Counted from the stretch's first letter, positions 34,354-42,427 are shown. The stretch is 64,000 nt of DNA from Ancylobacter amanitiformis (GCF_030814815.1 NZ_JAUSVR010000004.1:248001-312000); one strand, 5' to 3'. Numbers and translations are program-made. The notes: a model not told the origin generated them from the letters alone.

Positions 34354-36182
34354 TTCTTCCTTCCGAGGGCGGCGCGCAAGGCGGCGTTGGGGTCAGGCTT
34401 CGGCGCGTCGGGGACGGCCAATTCGGTCTCTCGCCGATCGAAGTCGAAACGGCAGATGTTGCGGACGGCGATGGCGTAGCAGGAGCCGTCCAGCGCCTCG
34501 GCCTGCCGGTTTCCGATGCGGACGAACTTCGTCACGGCGCGGCCGTTGCGAATGTCGACCTTCCGCCGCTCGGACGTGAACTGGATGAAGAACTCGTTCG
34601 AGAGCACGTCCGCGAATTGCAGCGCGCCCTGCTCGCCGGGGTCGATCTGCGTCGACGTGATCAGGTCCATCTTGATCCCGTCGACGCCGACGATGTGCAG
34701 CCGGGCGCCAGCGCGGCGGGCGCGCTTCGACGTGGTGGCCTTGATGAAGGGGCGGGGCCCCTCATCACCCTTGATCGGAATGATGCGGCGCGGCGTGCGC
34801 GGGCCGCAGAAGTCGTAGACGGCCTGAGTGCGGTTGCCGTCGCCGGAATCGATGGCCGTTGCCTCGACGCCGATGTCGCCGCCCAGCGGGTGACGCCACC
34901 GCGTCAGCAACATCGCGTCGAGATCATTCCAGAGGAGGGATTCGCCGCCGGTGTCGCCACGCAGGATTTCGTGCCCGAGGAACCAACGCTGATCCCGCGA
35001 CCAGCCGACGAGGACCACCTCGAGACGGTCCGGCTGCACGTCGACACCGACGGTGATGTAGAGGACCTGCACGGGGATGCGGACATCCCAGCGCTGCCTC
35101 TCTTCATCCCACCGCAAGCCGAACGCCGCGGCGCGCGCCATAAGGTGGTGCTCGTTGACCTGGTCGATTGTCGTCGACCACGGCAGGCCTTCGACGGTGT
35201 TCCGGAAGGGCTGGAGACCGGACGGCCCGGACTTCTTCGCCTCCTCGAACTTCTCCGCCAGAGCGCCCCACGTCGCCGTCGGCTGGAGCGAGATGAGCGC
35301 GTTCATCTTGAAGCCGGCGTGATCTTCGACGTCCGGCTTGGTCCGGTGCCAGTCCCCGGCCTCGATCATCTCGACCTTGAAGCGATGATCGATCGCGTTG
35401 GCGCAATGCGGGCAGACAACAACGGCCTCGCGCGGCTTTCCCTTCGGCCACTCGACATGCTTCCAAAGCATCTCGAAGAAGACGCCGCAGAACTTGCACG
35501 GCACCTCGAAGATACGCTGATCACTTTGCTCGTAGCGCTTCCAAACGAAGCTCTCCCCCTCGCCGACGGGCGTGGAACCGACCACGATCTTCCGGTCGGG
35601 GAAGGAATTCGTCCGGTTCTCGGCGAGTTCGACCGGGTCACCTTCCTTGGTGACAACCATCGCATCCACCTCGTCGAGGTAGAGCTTGCGGGCGCGATGC
35701 GAGCGCATGTTGCGCGCAGAATTGGTGCCAAGAACCTTGAGCGTGCCGCCGCCTGTGAAGGCGCGCACCACCAGCGTGTTCCGGCCATCGTATCGTCCGA
35801 CCCGCATCTCGGCCTGCAGGGCAGGGGAGTTGCGAAAGCCCGGGTCGATGTCGTCGACCATGATCTTCCGCGCGTCTTCGTCCGTGGGCACGTAGACGAT
35901 GACGGACGTCGGGTCGTTCGCAGCATCGGCGCCAATGCAGGCGGCCAGCAAGGTCGTGTACCCGACCTGCACCGGCTTCACGACTGTCACGCGGGTGTGG
36001 GCACGGTCGCCCATGACGTCGGCGATCTGCTTCTGGAACTTCCAGAGCTTGAAGCGACGGATTGCCCCGGCGCTCTCGATGTAGAAGCTCTGGGCGACCC
36101 AGTCCGAATAGGCCAGGACCGGTGGCGGCCTGAAGCTCCGCGCGGCGCCGCTCAGCGCCAGATCAAGTGCTTCAGACGACAT
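34347..36182 (-). CDS. Terminase large subunit (lambda gpA family)
   Basis: 611 residues. The ATPase loop is VVKPVQVGYTTLLA (about 67-80), the second ATPase strand SVIVYVPTDEDAR, ARKLYLDEVDAM carries the Walker B acidic pair, VVGSTPVGEGESFVW follows, and EVVVVCPHC-like CPHCANAIDHRF is the metal-binding finger of this family. The nuclease half has VGVDVQPDRLEVVLVGW and TAIDSGDGNRTQAVYDF with the needed aspartates. It cuts and pumps DNA; a cos-type end would be expected for this family. Confidence 0.96.
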   Translation of the reverse strand: MSSEALDLALSGAARSFRPPPVLAYSDWVAQSFYIESAGAIRRFKLWKFQKQIADVMGDRAHTRVTVVKPVQVGYTTLLAACIGADAANDPTSVIVYVPTDEDARKIMVDDIDPGFRNSPALQAEMRVGRYDGRNTLVVRAFTGGGTLKVLGTNSARNMRSHRARKLYLDEVDAMVVTKEGDPVELAENRTNSFPDRKIVVGSTPVGEGESFVWKRYEQSDQRIFEVPCKFCGVFFEMLWKHVEWPKGKPREAVVVCPHCANAIDHRFKVEMIEAGDWHRTKPDVEDHAGFKMNALISLQPTATWGALAEKFEEAKKSGPSGLQPFRNTVEGLPWSTTIDQVNEHHLMARAAAFGLRWDEERQRWDVRIPVQVLYITVGVDVQPDRLEVVLVGWSRDQRWFLGHEILRGDTGGESLLWNDLDAMLLTRWRHPLGGDIGVEATAIDSGDGNRTQAVYDFCGPRTPRRIIPIKGDEGPRPFIKATTSKRARRAGARLHIVGVDGIKMDLITSTQIDPGEQGALQFADVLSNEFFIQFTSERRKVDIRNGRAVTKFVRIGNRQAEALDGSCYAIAVRNICRFDFDRRETELAVPDAPKPDPNAALRAALGRKKW

Positions 36183-36744
36183 CGGGATTCAGGTCTTGCT
36201 TGCTGGCGCCAGGCACCGCCTTGCCCCCGCCGATCTCGTCGGCGATTTCCTCCAGCGCCTCCCGGCACACGGTGGAAATCTTCTCGCCGTCATGCGCCGT
36301 CAGGTGCGGGAGCTCGAAGCGGATGCGCGAGGTCAATCCGAGCACCGTGCTCTTCGTCTTCCCAGCGATGCGCGCCCAGCCGTCTTTCACCTCCTCGAAG
36401 GTCAGAACCGTGCGCAGGTCCCGATCAAGGGCGAGCTGCTCGCGCTTCTTCTGGATCGCCGTCAGTTCCGCGCGCTCGTCGGTGAGCGATTTCCCCGTCT
36501 GCGTGCTGGCGCGGCCGGTCGCCTGATCGCGCAGGTGGCGATGGTAGCGGTGCAGGCTATCCATCAGCCGGTACTGACCGCGATGCGTGCGCGCGAGGAT
36601 GCCGCGGGCGGCAAGATCGAGCATCGTGCGCCGGTTCACGCCGAGGATCACCGCCATCTGCGCGCCGGTCACGATCTCGGGCAGCGACGCGAGGAACTCT
36701 TCGCTCTCGACGCGCTTCTCGCCCTTCGGCGTTCCCTTCGGCAT
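36172..36744 (-). CDS. Terminase small subunit (Nu1-like)
   Basis: 190 residues. The winged-helix N-terminal part has IVTGAQMAVILGVNRRTMLDLAARG, then a linker helix and ERAELTAIQKKREQLALDRDLRTVLTFEEVKDGW, the signature of the phage DNA packaging Nu1 family. It binds the packaging start site and recruits gpA. Overlaps the large subunit by 11 bases. Confidence 0.9.
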   Translation of the reverse strand: MPKGTPKGEKRVESEEFLASLPEIVTGAQMAVILGVNRRTMLDLAARGILARTHRGQYRLMDSLHRYHRHLRDQATGRASTQTGKSLTDERAELTAIQKKREQLALDRDLRTVLTFEEVKDGWARIAGKTKSTVLGLTSRIRFELPHLTAHDGEKISTVCREALEEIADEIGGGKAVPGASKQDLNPDVV

Positions 36745-36748
36745 GGGG

Positions 36749-37294
36749 CTACGGAGCGATGACCTTCACGACATGGCGCAGCGCCCGCGCGGCGAGGTCG
36801 CTCTCGACCAGGCGCTCGATCGCCGGCAGCGTCGGCATGTCCGGCCGCAGCAGTTCATTCGGCAGCAGCGGACCCCAGACCCGGCGGATCGGGAACCGTC
36901 CCTTGCCGGTGCGGCGATAGATGCGCCCGCCGAAGCGCGGGACGATGAACGTCCCGGCATAGGTCTTCGTGTCCCAGTCGCCGGCCGTGGCGCCGGCCGC
37001 GGAGCGGGACCAGGAGCGCGACGTCAGTTCGCCGAGCGGGACGCTCTCATCGCGGACGCGCAGACGACCGACGAGGCTCGAGCTCGAATGCCGCACGCTG
37101 GTGGCGCCGGATACGCGCGAGGTGGGCAGCTTCGTCTGGGCAGCCATCAGCGTCACCGCCTGGCGATCCTGCAGACGCAGATGCTCGCCCATGGCGCGCG
37201 ACAGCCCGCGCTTGATCTCGGGTGTCTTCTGCAGATTGAGCGCGAGCTCGGCCAGGGCCTTGCGGCCCGACCGCTCGACCTTGAATTCGATCAT
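36749..37294 (-). CDS. Minor tail protein Z-like
   Basis: 181 residues, ATG at 37294. A helical start (EFKVERSGRKALAELALNLQ, MGEHLRLQDRQAVTLMAAQ) leads to SVPLGELTSRSWSRSAAGATAG and FIVPRFGGRIYRRTGKGRFPIRRVWGPLLPNE-type sequence, the hallmark of the phage minor tail Z family. In lambda Z follows the head genes; here it stands before the terminase. A tail-completion role is expected. Confidence 0.75.
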   Translation of the reverse strand: MIEFKVERSGRKALAELALNLQKTPEIKRGLSRAMGEHLRLQDRQAVTLMAAQTKLPTSRVSGATSVRHSSSSLVGRLRVRDESVPLGELTSRSWSRSAAGATAGDWDTKTYAGTFIVPRFGGRIYRRTGKGRFPIRRVWGPLLPNELLRPDMPTLPAIERLVESDLAARALRHVVKVIAP

Positions 37295-37700
37295 GGTGCC
37301 TCGCGCGTGGATGGGTAACCGGCACACCTCGCCGCGACGGGTCTGGCTCCGCGTCGAGGGTCATGGGCGTGCCGGAAAGGTGGTCAGGCGATCGAAGCGT
37401 GTCGTCGCTTTCGGCCTGAAAAGTGAAGTGTGCCGCTGTTCCCGAGCCTATGTCCAAGGCTCAGAGGGGCTTCGGGCCTGCAAGCCGGCGGGCGCCATTA
37501 GGACGTTGGCGTCATTGCCGGGGTCGGCCGCTCGCGGTGCTCCCCGCCGGAATTGTCGGGCTTGTAGCCGTCATCAGACGCGCCGTCGCCCGCCGGCTTC
37601 GTGGTTTCGCAACGCCCCCTCGCTCAAGCCGGAAGAGCAGCGCGCTAGGCGGGATCGCCCCCGCCAGTGATATGGCGGGCCGAAGCCCGCCGCTGGAAAC
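37295..37700. other. Non-coding spacer upstream of the gpZ-like gene, with hairpin
   Basis: About 400 bases with no credible ORF. Bases 37675-37692 form GGCGGGC-CGAA-GCCCGCC, a strong stem with a four-base loop, positioned as a terminator for the leftward gene ending at 37701 but without a T run. Being next to the small terminase module, it is one candidate place for the packaging (cos) site. Confidence 0.45.
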
Positions 37701-37898
37701 TCAGCTGGCGCTCGGCGCCTTAGCGTATTCCTGGACCTCGTGGACATGGAGATCCATGCCGCCGTGAACGTAGAAGGTCCGCTCGGTGTTCGGCTCCACG
37801 CGTTCCGGCCCGGCGAGCGCCTCGCCCGTCTTCGGATCCTTGCGCGTGACATCCACCGGCCAGCCATGGTTGGCCTTCACGACAACGCTGGTCGTCAT
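37701..37898 (-). CDS. Small hypothetical phage protein (65 aa)
   Basis: ATG at 37898 after AGAGGAGA. VVVKANHGWPVDVTRKDPKTG then TERTFYVHGGMDLHVHEVQEY suggests a small beta-sandwich with several histidines near its end (HGGMDLHVHE). First clear gene of the late run after the control region. Function unknown. Confidence 0.6.
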   Translation of the reverse strand: MTTSVVVKANHGWPVDVTRKDPKTGEALAGPERVEPNTERTFYVHGGMDLHVHEVQEYAKAPSAS

Positions 37899-38071
37899 GT
37901 CATCTCCTCTGCGATGTTCTGAAGGCGAGGCTGCCGCGCCGATCTGGCATCGCCGGACCGGCGGCGACACGTGACACCACACGTCCTATTCGTGACAGAG
38001 CTTATCGAAAGTGTGACGCAAGAGGTTGCTCACCCTAATAACCAAAGCTGAGTCTTGTGCTTGGACAGGAT

Positions 38072-38155
38072 CTTAAGTGGTGCTTGGGGAGCGCCGCTTG
38101 GCGGCGCGCTCCCTTAAGTCCGAAGCGCTGGGACTTAAGTCGTGCACTGAGTGCA
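38072..38155. promoter_or_regulatory. Control region with three CTTAAGT sites and two inverted repeats
   Basis: CTTAAGT stands at 38072-38078, 38113-38119 and 38134-38140. GGAGCGCCGC/GCGGCGCGCTCC forms a hairpin at 38088-38112, and TGCACT-G-AGTGCA is a perfect inverted repeat at 38143-38155. The block lies upstream of the leftward structural genes and downstream of the putative regulator, where a late-promoter control site would be expected. Function inferred from placement and repetition only. Confidence 0.5.
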
Positions 38156-38323
38156 GCTCTCACCGTTGCCGCACGAAGAGAAGCCCAGAAAAGTGACATC
38201 CGTCAAGCGCCGTCTGGTGCCGAAGAGGTAACTCCCAAGCCCAGATCCAATGGTTGAAATGCAACGCCAAGCGATTCCGCTCAACGGGTTTCGCGACGTC
38301 GTCGGACCCGAAATACACCCTCG

Positions 38324-38719
38324 CTATAAAATTGTGGAACGCACCTTGACAGCTTCCCCGCGGAGAAGCCGTTCGACCACTTTTTCGCGCTTCCGGGCAA
38401 GCTCCCGGCGAATCGTTCGGAGGCTCGGCTGCCGCCGCTCTGAGGGTTGGCGAGGCCGGGGCGCCGCCAGGTCTACGGCGCGCACCGTCGAGGGCGTCAA
38501 CTCCACCTCGCCGCAATCCTCGAGCCAATGCAGAGCGTCATACAGGCGGCGCCCCCCGAAGCCGCACTTCCCGATATGCCCTCGCGCCCGAAGGCTCTCG
38601 CGCATGTGCTCGCGCTCCATGAACGGGCTCTCGCGCAGCATCTTGCGGATCTGAGGGATCAGCGTGCGGGTGCCACGCTGGTAGCGTCCGGGCGCATCCG
38701 CGCCGGCTATGTCAAGCAT
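38324..38719 (-). CDS. Putative DNA-binding protein (winged-helix-like), candidate late regulator
   Basis: 131 residues. The ATG at 38719 has GAGGGA six bases upstream; a longer TTG start lacks a ribosome site. LIPQIRKMLRESPFMEREHMRESLRARGHIGK-type sequence followed by RRLYDALHWLEDCGEVELT looks like a winged helix, and the end is strongly basic (RTIRRELARKREKVVERLLR). It is the most upstream leftward gene before the late region, so an activator of the late promoter is possible. No family is matched with confidence. Confidence 0.5.
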   Translation of the reverse strand: MLDIAGADAPGRYQRGTRTLIPQIRKMLRESPFMEREHMRESLRARGHIGKCGFGGRRLYDALHWLEDCGEVELTPSTVRAVDLAAPRPRQPSERRQPSLRTIRRELARKREKVVERLLRGEAVKVRSTIL

Positions 38720-38776
38720 CGAAGTCCCTCGCCAGATAGGAGCGTCGATCAGCACCAGAAGTGTTTGATCCTGCAA

Positions 38777-39440
38777 TCAAATCACGCTGCAAGCCTACTT
38801 TTCATCAGCACCCGCTGCAACAAGTTTTCTCATGCAAGTCACAGTTCCATCGGCAATGCTTATCGGTGGTGTGGGGCGCTTAGGAGCCAAATTCGCCGAG
38901 ATGTCGGGGGCGACGAGGTCTCCCGCGGCCCGCCCGTGCCCCTACGGTCCCTAGACTTCCCCGCTGGCGCCCGTTCGCCCCCTCGACCTAGGCAAGGCAC
39001 CCCTCGCACCACGTTTGCCCGTCCTGCGCTCCCTCTGCTCCCCCGTGCGCGCTCCGCACCATGCCGCCGCACATGGCCCGCGCCCTCATGCTGTGCCCGT
39101 GCCATCGAGGTCGCCCCGTGGCTCAACCTTGCGCCATCGATCCTTGGGCATGGGCAAGGCTGCCTCCCGCGATCTTGCGAGCTGCACGCCCCCGCGCATG
39201 ACGTCCCGGCCTTGGCCGGCCGATACCTGGCACCCATGCCCCATGCGGGCACACGCGCCCCACCAGCCCATAAGCACGGCGCACGCACAGAGGCGCCCCG
39301 CACGCGCACGCACGGGCCTTGCGCCCTGCTGTGCAACACCACGTGCAGCACAGCACAGCGTGCGCCCTATGCCACGGCCAATCGCATTTCGCGCGCACTC
39401 ACAGCCGGATAGCCGGCCTTAGCTGCAGGTAGGCCGAGCA
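38777..39440. other. Long C-rich non-coding segment
   Basis: About 660 bases without a believable gene; ORFs on either strand have shadow-like composition. From about 38930 to 39410 the + strand is far richer in C than G (line 39001-39060 has 33 C and 12 G) and dense in CACGC/GCACG words. It lies between the leftward late unit and the rightward accessory operon. It could be an untranslated leader, a packaging site or an origin; nothing decides between these. Confidence 0.5.
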
Positions 39441-39442
39441 CG

Positions 39443-39500
39443 AAAAAAGTTGTCGACTTGCTCATTTCGAGTTGCAAAACAACACAAGCCGCAGTACATT
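39443..39500 (+). promoter_or_regulatory. Promoter and operator of the rightward accessory operon
   Basis: A -35 TTGCAA (39472-39477), 17-base spacer and -10 TACATT (39495-39500) form a good sigma-70 promoter 64 bases before the first gene. The operator GTTGCAAAACAAC (39471-39483) covers the -35. An upstream AAAAAAGTTGT (39443-39453) recurs at the recombination operon. Confidence 0.7.
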
Positions 39501-39540
39501 TAATTCAACGAAGCAACGGCGAACGCCACCGCTTCACAGG

Positions 39541-39563
39541 CAACTGTGCCGAAGGAAAAGACG
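39541..39563 (+). promoter_or_regulatory. Shared leader element, copy 1
   Basis: CAACTGTGCCGAAGGAAAAG then ACG before ATG. It is one of six leaders in the accessory operon that begin CAAYYGTG and end in the ribosome site. Confidence 0.6.
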
Positions 39564-39725
39564 ATGAACACCCACAACGAAATCGCCCTCAAGTGGCAAG
39601 CCCGTGTTGCCGAAGACCTCGCGCGGGCGGCCGATTGCCGCGCCCGTGGGTTTGAGGAAGCCGCTGTGCTCTGGGAAGAGAACGCCCGCCGGAACCAGCG
39701 CCGCGCGGACCGCGCGGCCTCCTGA
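39564..39725 (+). CDS. Small helical protein (53 aa), first gene of the accessory operon
   Basis: ATG at 39564 with AAGGA upstream, 53 residues. Nearly all helix, rich in Ala and Arg (WQARVAEDLARAADCRARG, NARRNQRRADRAAS). Shares a leader element with its neighbours. Function unknown. Confidence 0.6.
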   Translation: MNTHNEIALKWQARVAEDLARAADCRARGFEEAAVLWEENARRNQRRADRAAS

Positions 39726-39737
39726 ACCGCCATCCGT

Positions 39738-39761
39738 CAATCGTGACGAAGGAAAAGACCG
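39738..39761 (+). promoter_or_regulatory. Shared leader element, copy 2
   Basis: CAATCGTGACGAAGGAAAAG then ACCG before ATG; nearly the same as copy 1. Confidence 0.6.
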
Positions 39762-40001
39762 ATGCTCAAAGACTACGCCCGCACCCTCTACAACGCTTCG
39801 CGCTTCTGCCTCCGCAATCGCAAGCACATGACCGCGATTGACGCGGTGGAGATTGTGGCCTTGTCCATGCTGGCCCTGACGCGTGCCGGAAGCCCCACGG
39901 CGAAAATGATGATTGGGCAGGTTCGGGCCAAGGCCCACCGCGTCCAAGCAGCGAAGGGCGTGCGTCACGTCCAGGCCTCGCTGCGCACTGCGAACGTGTG
40001 A
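39762..40001 (+). CDS. Small hypothetical protein (79 aa)
   Basis: ATG at 39762 after AAGGA. Basic and helical (LYNASRFCLRNRKHMTAID, KMMIGQVRAKAHRVQAAKG); the centre AVEIVALSMLALTRAG is mildly hydrophobic. May bind nucleic acid because of its charge; no family recognised. Confidence 0.6.
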   Translation: MLKDYARTLYNASRFCLRNRKHMTAIDAVEIVALSMLALTRAGSPTAKMMIGQVRAKAHRVQAAKGVRHVQASLRTANV

Positions 40002-40008
40002 GGGCGCT

Positions 40009-40260
40009 ATGCGGTATATCGCAGAAACCCCGCGCACCGAATTGCGCGTCGCTATCCGGGCGGGCTGGAGCATGGACCGCGCCGAACATTTTTATCGTTT
40101 CGGCATGTTCTCGCCCGCCGCTATGGACCGCTTCGCGCGCCTTTGGGCGTGGTCCACGGCGACCGAGCACCCGATGACACGGCACGCCTCGCTCAAGCGC
40201 TGGGGCGAGCGCCGTGAACGTATCCGCCGCGCGGTGCGCGCGATCATTGCGAATGCTTGA
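40009..40260 (+). CDS. Small hypothetical protein (83 aa)
   Basis: ATG at 40009, eight bases after the previous stop. Basic, with a Trp/Phe-rich middle (DRAEHFYRFGMFSPAAMDRFARLWAW) and an Arg-rich last helix (RWGERRERIRRAVRAI). Function unknown. Confidence 0.6.
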   Translation: MRYIAETPRTELRVAIRAGWSMDRAEHFYRFGMFSPAAMDRFARLWAWSTATEHPMTRHASLKRWGERRERIRRAVRAIIANA

Positions 40261-40269
40261 GGGGCCAAC

Positions 40270-40602
40270 ATGGACACGGCATTTTATGCAGGCGCGTTCC
40301 CCGCGTACACCTCGGCCGAACTGCGCCGGTTCATCGCTGAGGGTGCCGCACGGTCGGACGCCATGCGCGCCGAAATCGAACGCCGCGAAGCGGTGGAAGC
40401 GGGCGACCTATCCCGGGCCACACCGGGCGAGAATCTCGATGCAGCGCGGAGGCACGCGGAAAGTGGGCGCGAGTCGTATGAGGCCAGCCTGCGCCAGCGC
40501 CCCAACTATCCGGGAGGGCGCCCGCGCAGAACGTGGGGCCAACTCGACGATGTCGCGCGGTGGAGTTGGACGCGCGACCAGTCGGCACATCGCACGACGT
40601 GA
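40270..40602 (+). CDS. Hypothetical protein (110 aa)
   Basis: ATG at 40270 nine bases after the previous gene. The start (MDTAFYAGAFPAYTSAELRRFIA) leads to a charged helix of about 60 residues (MRAEIERREAVEAGD, AARRHAESGRESYEA) and a Pro/Gly/Arg tail. No family recognised. Confidence 0.6.
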   Translation: MDTAFYAGAFPAYTSAELRRFIAEGAARSDAMRAEIERREAVEAGDLSRATPGENLDAARRHAESGRESYEASLRQRPNYPGGRPRRTWGQLDDVARWSWTRDQSAHRTT

Positions 40603-40723
40603 GCTCTGCAAGCGCGCACCCGTGCGGTGCGCGTCATGGAGCGCTCGCCGGCCCGTGCTGAACGGGCCAAGGGGCACGCCCCGCGCCGGCCGGATGCCGG
40701 TTCCGAAGTGGGAGGGAAGGGCC
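40603..40723. other. Hairpin-rich spacer
   Basis: Contains several stems close together: GCGCGCAC/GTGCGCGT, GGCCCGT/ACGGGCC and GGGGC/GCCCC. This resembles the spacers at 45809 and 46923. May be part of a structured transcript end. Confidence 0.4.
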
Positions 40724-40801
40724 ATGCTCTGGTCGCTCTCCCTGCTCTGGAAAAGAAAAACGGCGACGGTCCGCATAACCATCGCCGTTTGGTTCTTCTA
40801 G
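40724..40801 (+). CDS. Possible 25-residue membrane peptide
   Basis: ATG at 40724 with GGGAGGGAAGG upstream. The product (MLWSLSLLWKRKTATVRITI, then AVWFF) is hydrophobic and basic, as small phage membrane peptides or leader peptides may be. Its coding sequence contains the terminator-like hairpin at 40758-40790, so it might be an attenuator leader. Doubtful as a functional gene. Confidence 0.3.
   Translation: MLWSLSLLWKRKTATVRITIAVWFF
40758..40800 (+). terminator. Terminator-like hairpin
   Basis: AAACGGCGA (40758-40766) and TCGCCGTTT (40782-40790) pair, followed by GGTTCTTCTA. It lies between two groups of accessory genes and might reduce read-through. Confidence 0.5.
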
Positions 40802-40875
40802 CAGCAGGCGCCGGGGGGCATTCGCTCCCCGGTTGCCCGGAAGATAAGCCCAGCTGCTCCCCGCCGCAACCCCGT

Positions 40876-40903
40876 CAATCGTGACACCTGAAAGGACCAG
40901 ATC
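40876..40903 (+). promoter_or_regulatory. Shared leader element, copy 3
   Basis: CAATCGTGACACCTGAAAGG then ACCAGATC before ATG. Confidence 0.6.
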
Positions 40904-41032
40904 ATGACTAAGCTTGAACGCAAATGCCGAGCCGCCGTAGCCGACAGCCGCCAGCGCATCTTGCGCACGGCGCGGCGCCAGCGCATCGCGGCGAAGCATG
41001 TGGCCCTGTCCGATGCGTTCATCTACGCGTGA
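40904..41032 (+). CDS. Very small basic protein (42 aa)
   Basis: ATG at 40904 after AAAGGA, 42 residues, strongly basic (ERKCRAAVADSRQRILRTARR, QRIAAKHVAL). It has a shared leader element, which supports that it is translated. Function unknown. Confidence 0.5.
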   Translation: MTKLERKCRAAVADSRQRILRTARRQRIAAKHVALSDAFIYA

Positions 41033-41039
41033 CGTCGCC

Positions 41040-41366
41040 ATGCGCTCCGCTCTGATCCTCGGGGGCGCCCTCGCGCTGGCCGTCTCCGCTCTGAACGCGT
41101 CCGGCCCGCCCGTCATGCCCCTGCACGAACGCATGGCCGTTCTCGCCTCCTCGGGCTGCACCGCCGACATCGTGTGCGACCTGCGCGCGGCGGACCTCGG
41201 GTTAGACCCAGTCCTGTTGGGGATGCCCGATGATGCGCTCTACGCGGCGTGTCTCAAGGGCGCCGAGCCCGCGTGCCTCTACCTCGAAGCGCAGCACCGC
41301 GCGCAATGCGCGGACGACATGGACCACGACGATTGCGCCGTGTTCCGGGACGAGCCGTCGCACTGA
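41040..41366 (+). CDS. Secreted cysteine-rich small protein (108 aa)
   Basis: ATG at 41040. A signal-peptide-like start (MRSALILGGALALAVSALNA) precedes about 85 residues with six cysteines (SSGCTADIVCDLRAA, YAACLKGAEPACLYLEA, QCADDMDHDDCAV), enough for three disulphides if exported. Acidic. A secreted protein in a lysogen's early operon is unusual; a cell-envelope or exclusion role is only a guess. Confidence 0.6.
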   Translation: MRSALILGGALALAVSALNASGPPVMPLHERMAVLASSGCTADIVCDLRAADLGLDPVLLGMPDDALYAACLKGAEPACLYLEAQHRAQCADDMDHDDCAVFRDEPSH

Positions 41367-41374
41367 CCACCTGG

Positions 41375-41402
41375 CAATTGTGCCGAATCGAAAGACATCG
41401 CC
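41375..41402 (+). promoter_or_regulatory. Shared leader element, copy 4
   Basis: CAATTGTGCCGAATCGAAAG then ACATCGCC before ATG. Confidence 0.6.
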
Positions 41403-42425
41403 ATGACCACCGAAGCGCACCCCGTGCACGAAGTTGCGCGGTTCCACGATGACGCCTTGAGCGTGTCGGCCGGCGGGTTCTCGTTGGACCTCACCGTGAA
41501 GCAGATCGAAGGCACATGGGACGCCCTGTCCCATTTTCCGGATCGCCGCGCCCGCATGGAGCTAGGCGCCCTCGCCGAACGGCTCAACGCCTTCGCGGCG
41601 CATGTCGTCGCCACTATCGAGCGCGGCGGGAATCTCGACGCCTCGGCAGAAGTCGAGCGCTTCGCCGTCCGGCACGTCTCCATGACGCGCCGCGCATGGG
41701 CGATGGATTCGCGCTGCATGTCGTGGTTCGTCGTCGGCCCGGCGCGGTTCCCCGTGGACCGCAACCGCAAGCGCATGGATTGGGCGGAGAACGCCTTCCG
41801 CGCCCTTGGCGAGCACGTCAAAGCCGCACGCGCATCGGTCGAGCGCACCGCGTTCCCGCACGGTGCACCGGGCGAACCGATCCGCGCCAGCAACCCCGAT
41901 GCGCCGGCGCTTATCCGCGCCGAGATCGAGAAGCACCGCGCCTCACATGCGCTGATGAAAGCCGCCAACGCGGCGATTCGGTCAGCGAGGGGTAAGGACG
42001 TCGACACCAAGGTGCAAGCCGTGGTCGACGCCACCGGTTGGCGCGAGGCGACGGCCCGGCGCTGCGTTGTCCCGCCTCAAAAATGGATGGGCGCTGGTTT
42101 CGCCGCCTATCAGCTTTCGGGCGAGCTTGCCGAGATCAAGCGGCTGGAGGACCGTCTAGCCACCATCGAGCGGAACCGCGAACGCGGCACGGTGGAGCGC
42201 GAGCACAACACGGCTGCCGGGCGCCTGCGTGTTGTCGAGAACGGCGAGGCCGCGCGCATTCAGCTGTTCTTCGACGGGAAGCCCGCCGCTGAGGTTCGCG
42301 ACACCTTGAAGCGCGAGGGCTTCCGCTGGGCGCCGTCCGAGGGCGCGTGGCAGCGGCACCTCAACAACGGCGGACGATACGCCGTCTCGCGTGTCGTGTC
42401 GGCGCTCCAGCCGGCAGGGGCGTGA
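41403..42425 (+). CDS. Conserved phage/plasmid protein (340 aa)
   Basis: ATG at 41403. The first 200 residues are helical and charged. The last 60 (RIQLFFDGKPAAEVRDTLKR, GFRWAPSEGAWQRHLNNGGR) form a small domain found at the ends of many phage and plasmid proteins: F-GKP---VRD-LK--GFRW-PS-GAWQR-L--N. The function of that domain is not established. The protein precedes a methyltransferase gene by two bases. Confidence 0.65.
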   Translation: MTTEAHPVHEVARFHDDALSVSAGGFSLDLTVKQIEGTWDALSHFPDRRARMELGALAERLNAFAAHVVATIERGGNLDASAEVERFAVRHVSMTRRAWAMDSRCMSWFVVGPARFPVDRNRKRMDWAENAFRALGEHVKAARASVERTAFPHGAPGEPIRASNPDAPALIRAEIEKHRASHALMKAANAAIRSARGKDVDTKVQAVVDATGWREATARRCVVPPQKWMGAGFAAYQLSGELAEIKRLEDRLATIERNRERGTVEREHNTAAGRLRVVENGEAARIQLFFDGKPAAEVRDTLKREGFRWAPSEGAWQRHLNNGGRYAVSRVVSALQPAGA

Positions 42426-42427
42426 CC

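Noticed and set aside
34200-36485. Rightward 761-codon ORF opposite terminase
   Set aside because: Shadow of the terminase and portal genes; no domain pattern.
37630-37700. tRNA-like stretch (GGAAGAGCAGCGCGC)
   Set aside because: A D-arm-like piece only; no anticodon arm, T loop or acceptor stem can be folded around it.
38447-39412. Rightward 321-codon ORF and leftward 163-codon ORF in the C-rich spacer
   Set aside because: Both have abnormal composition, no ribosome site and no motif; the first also lies opposite the winged-helix gene.
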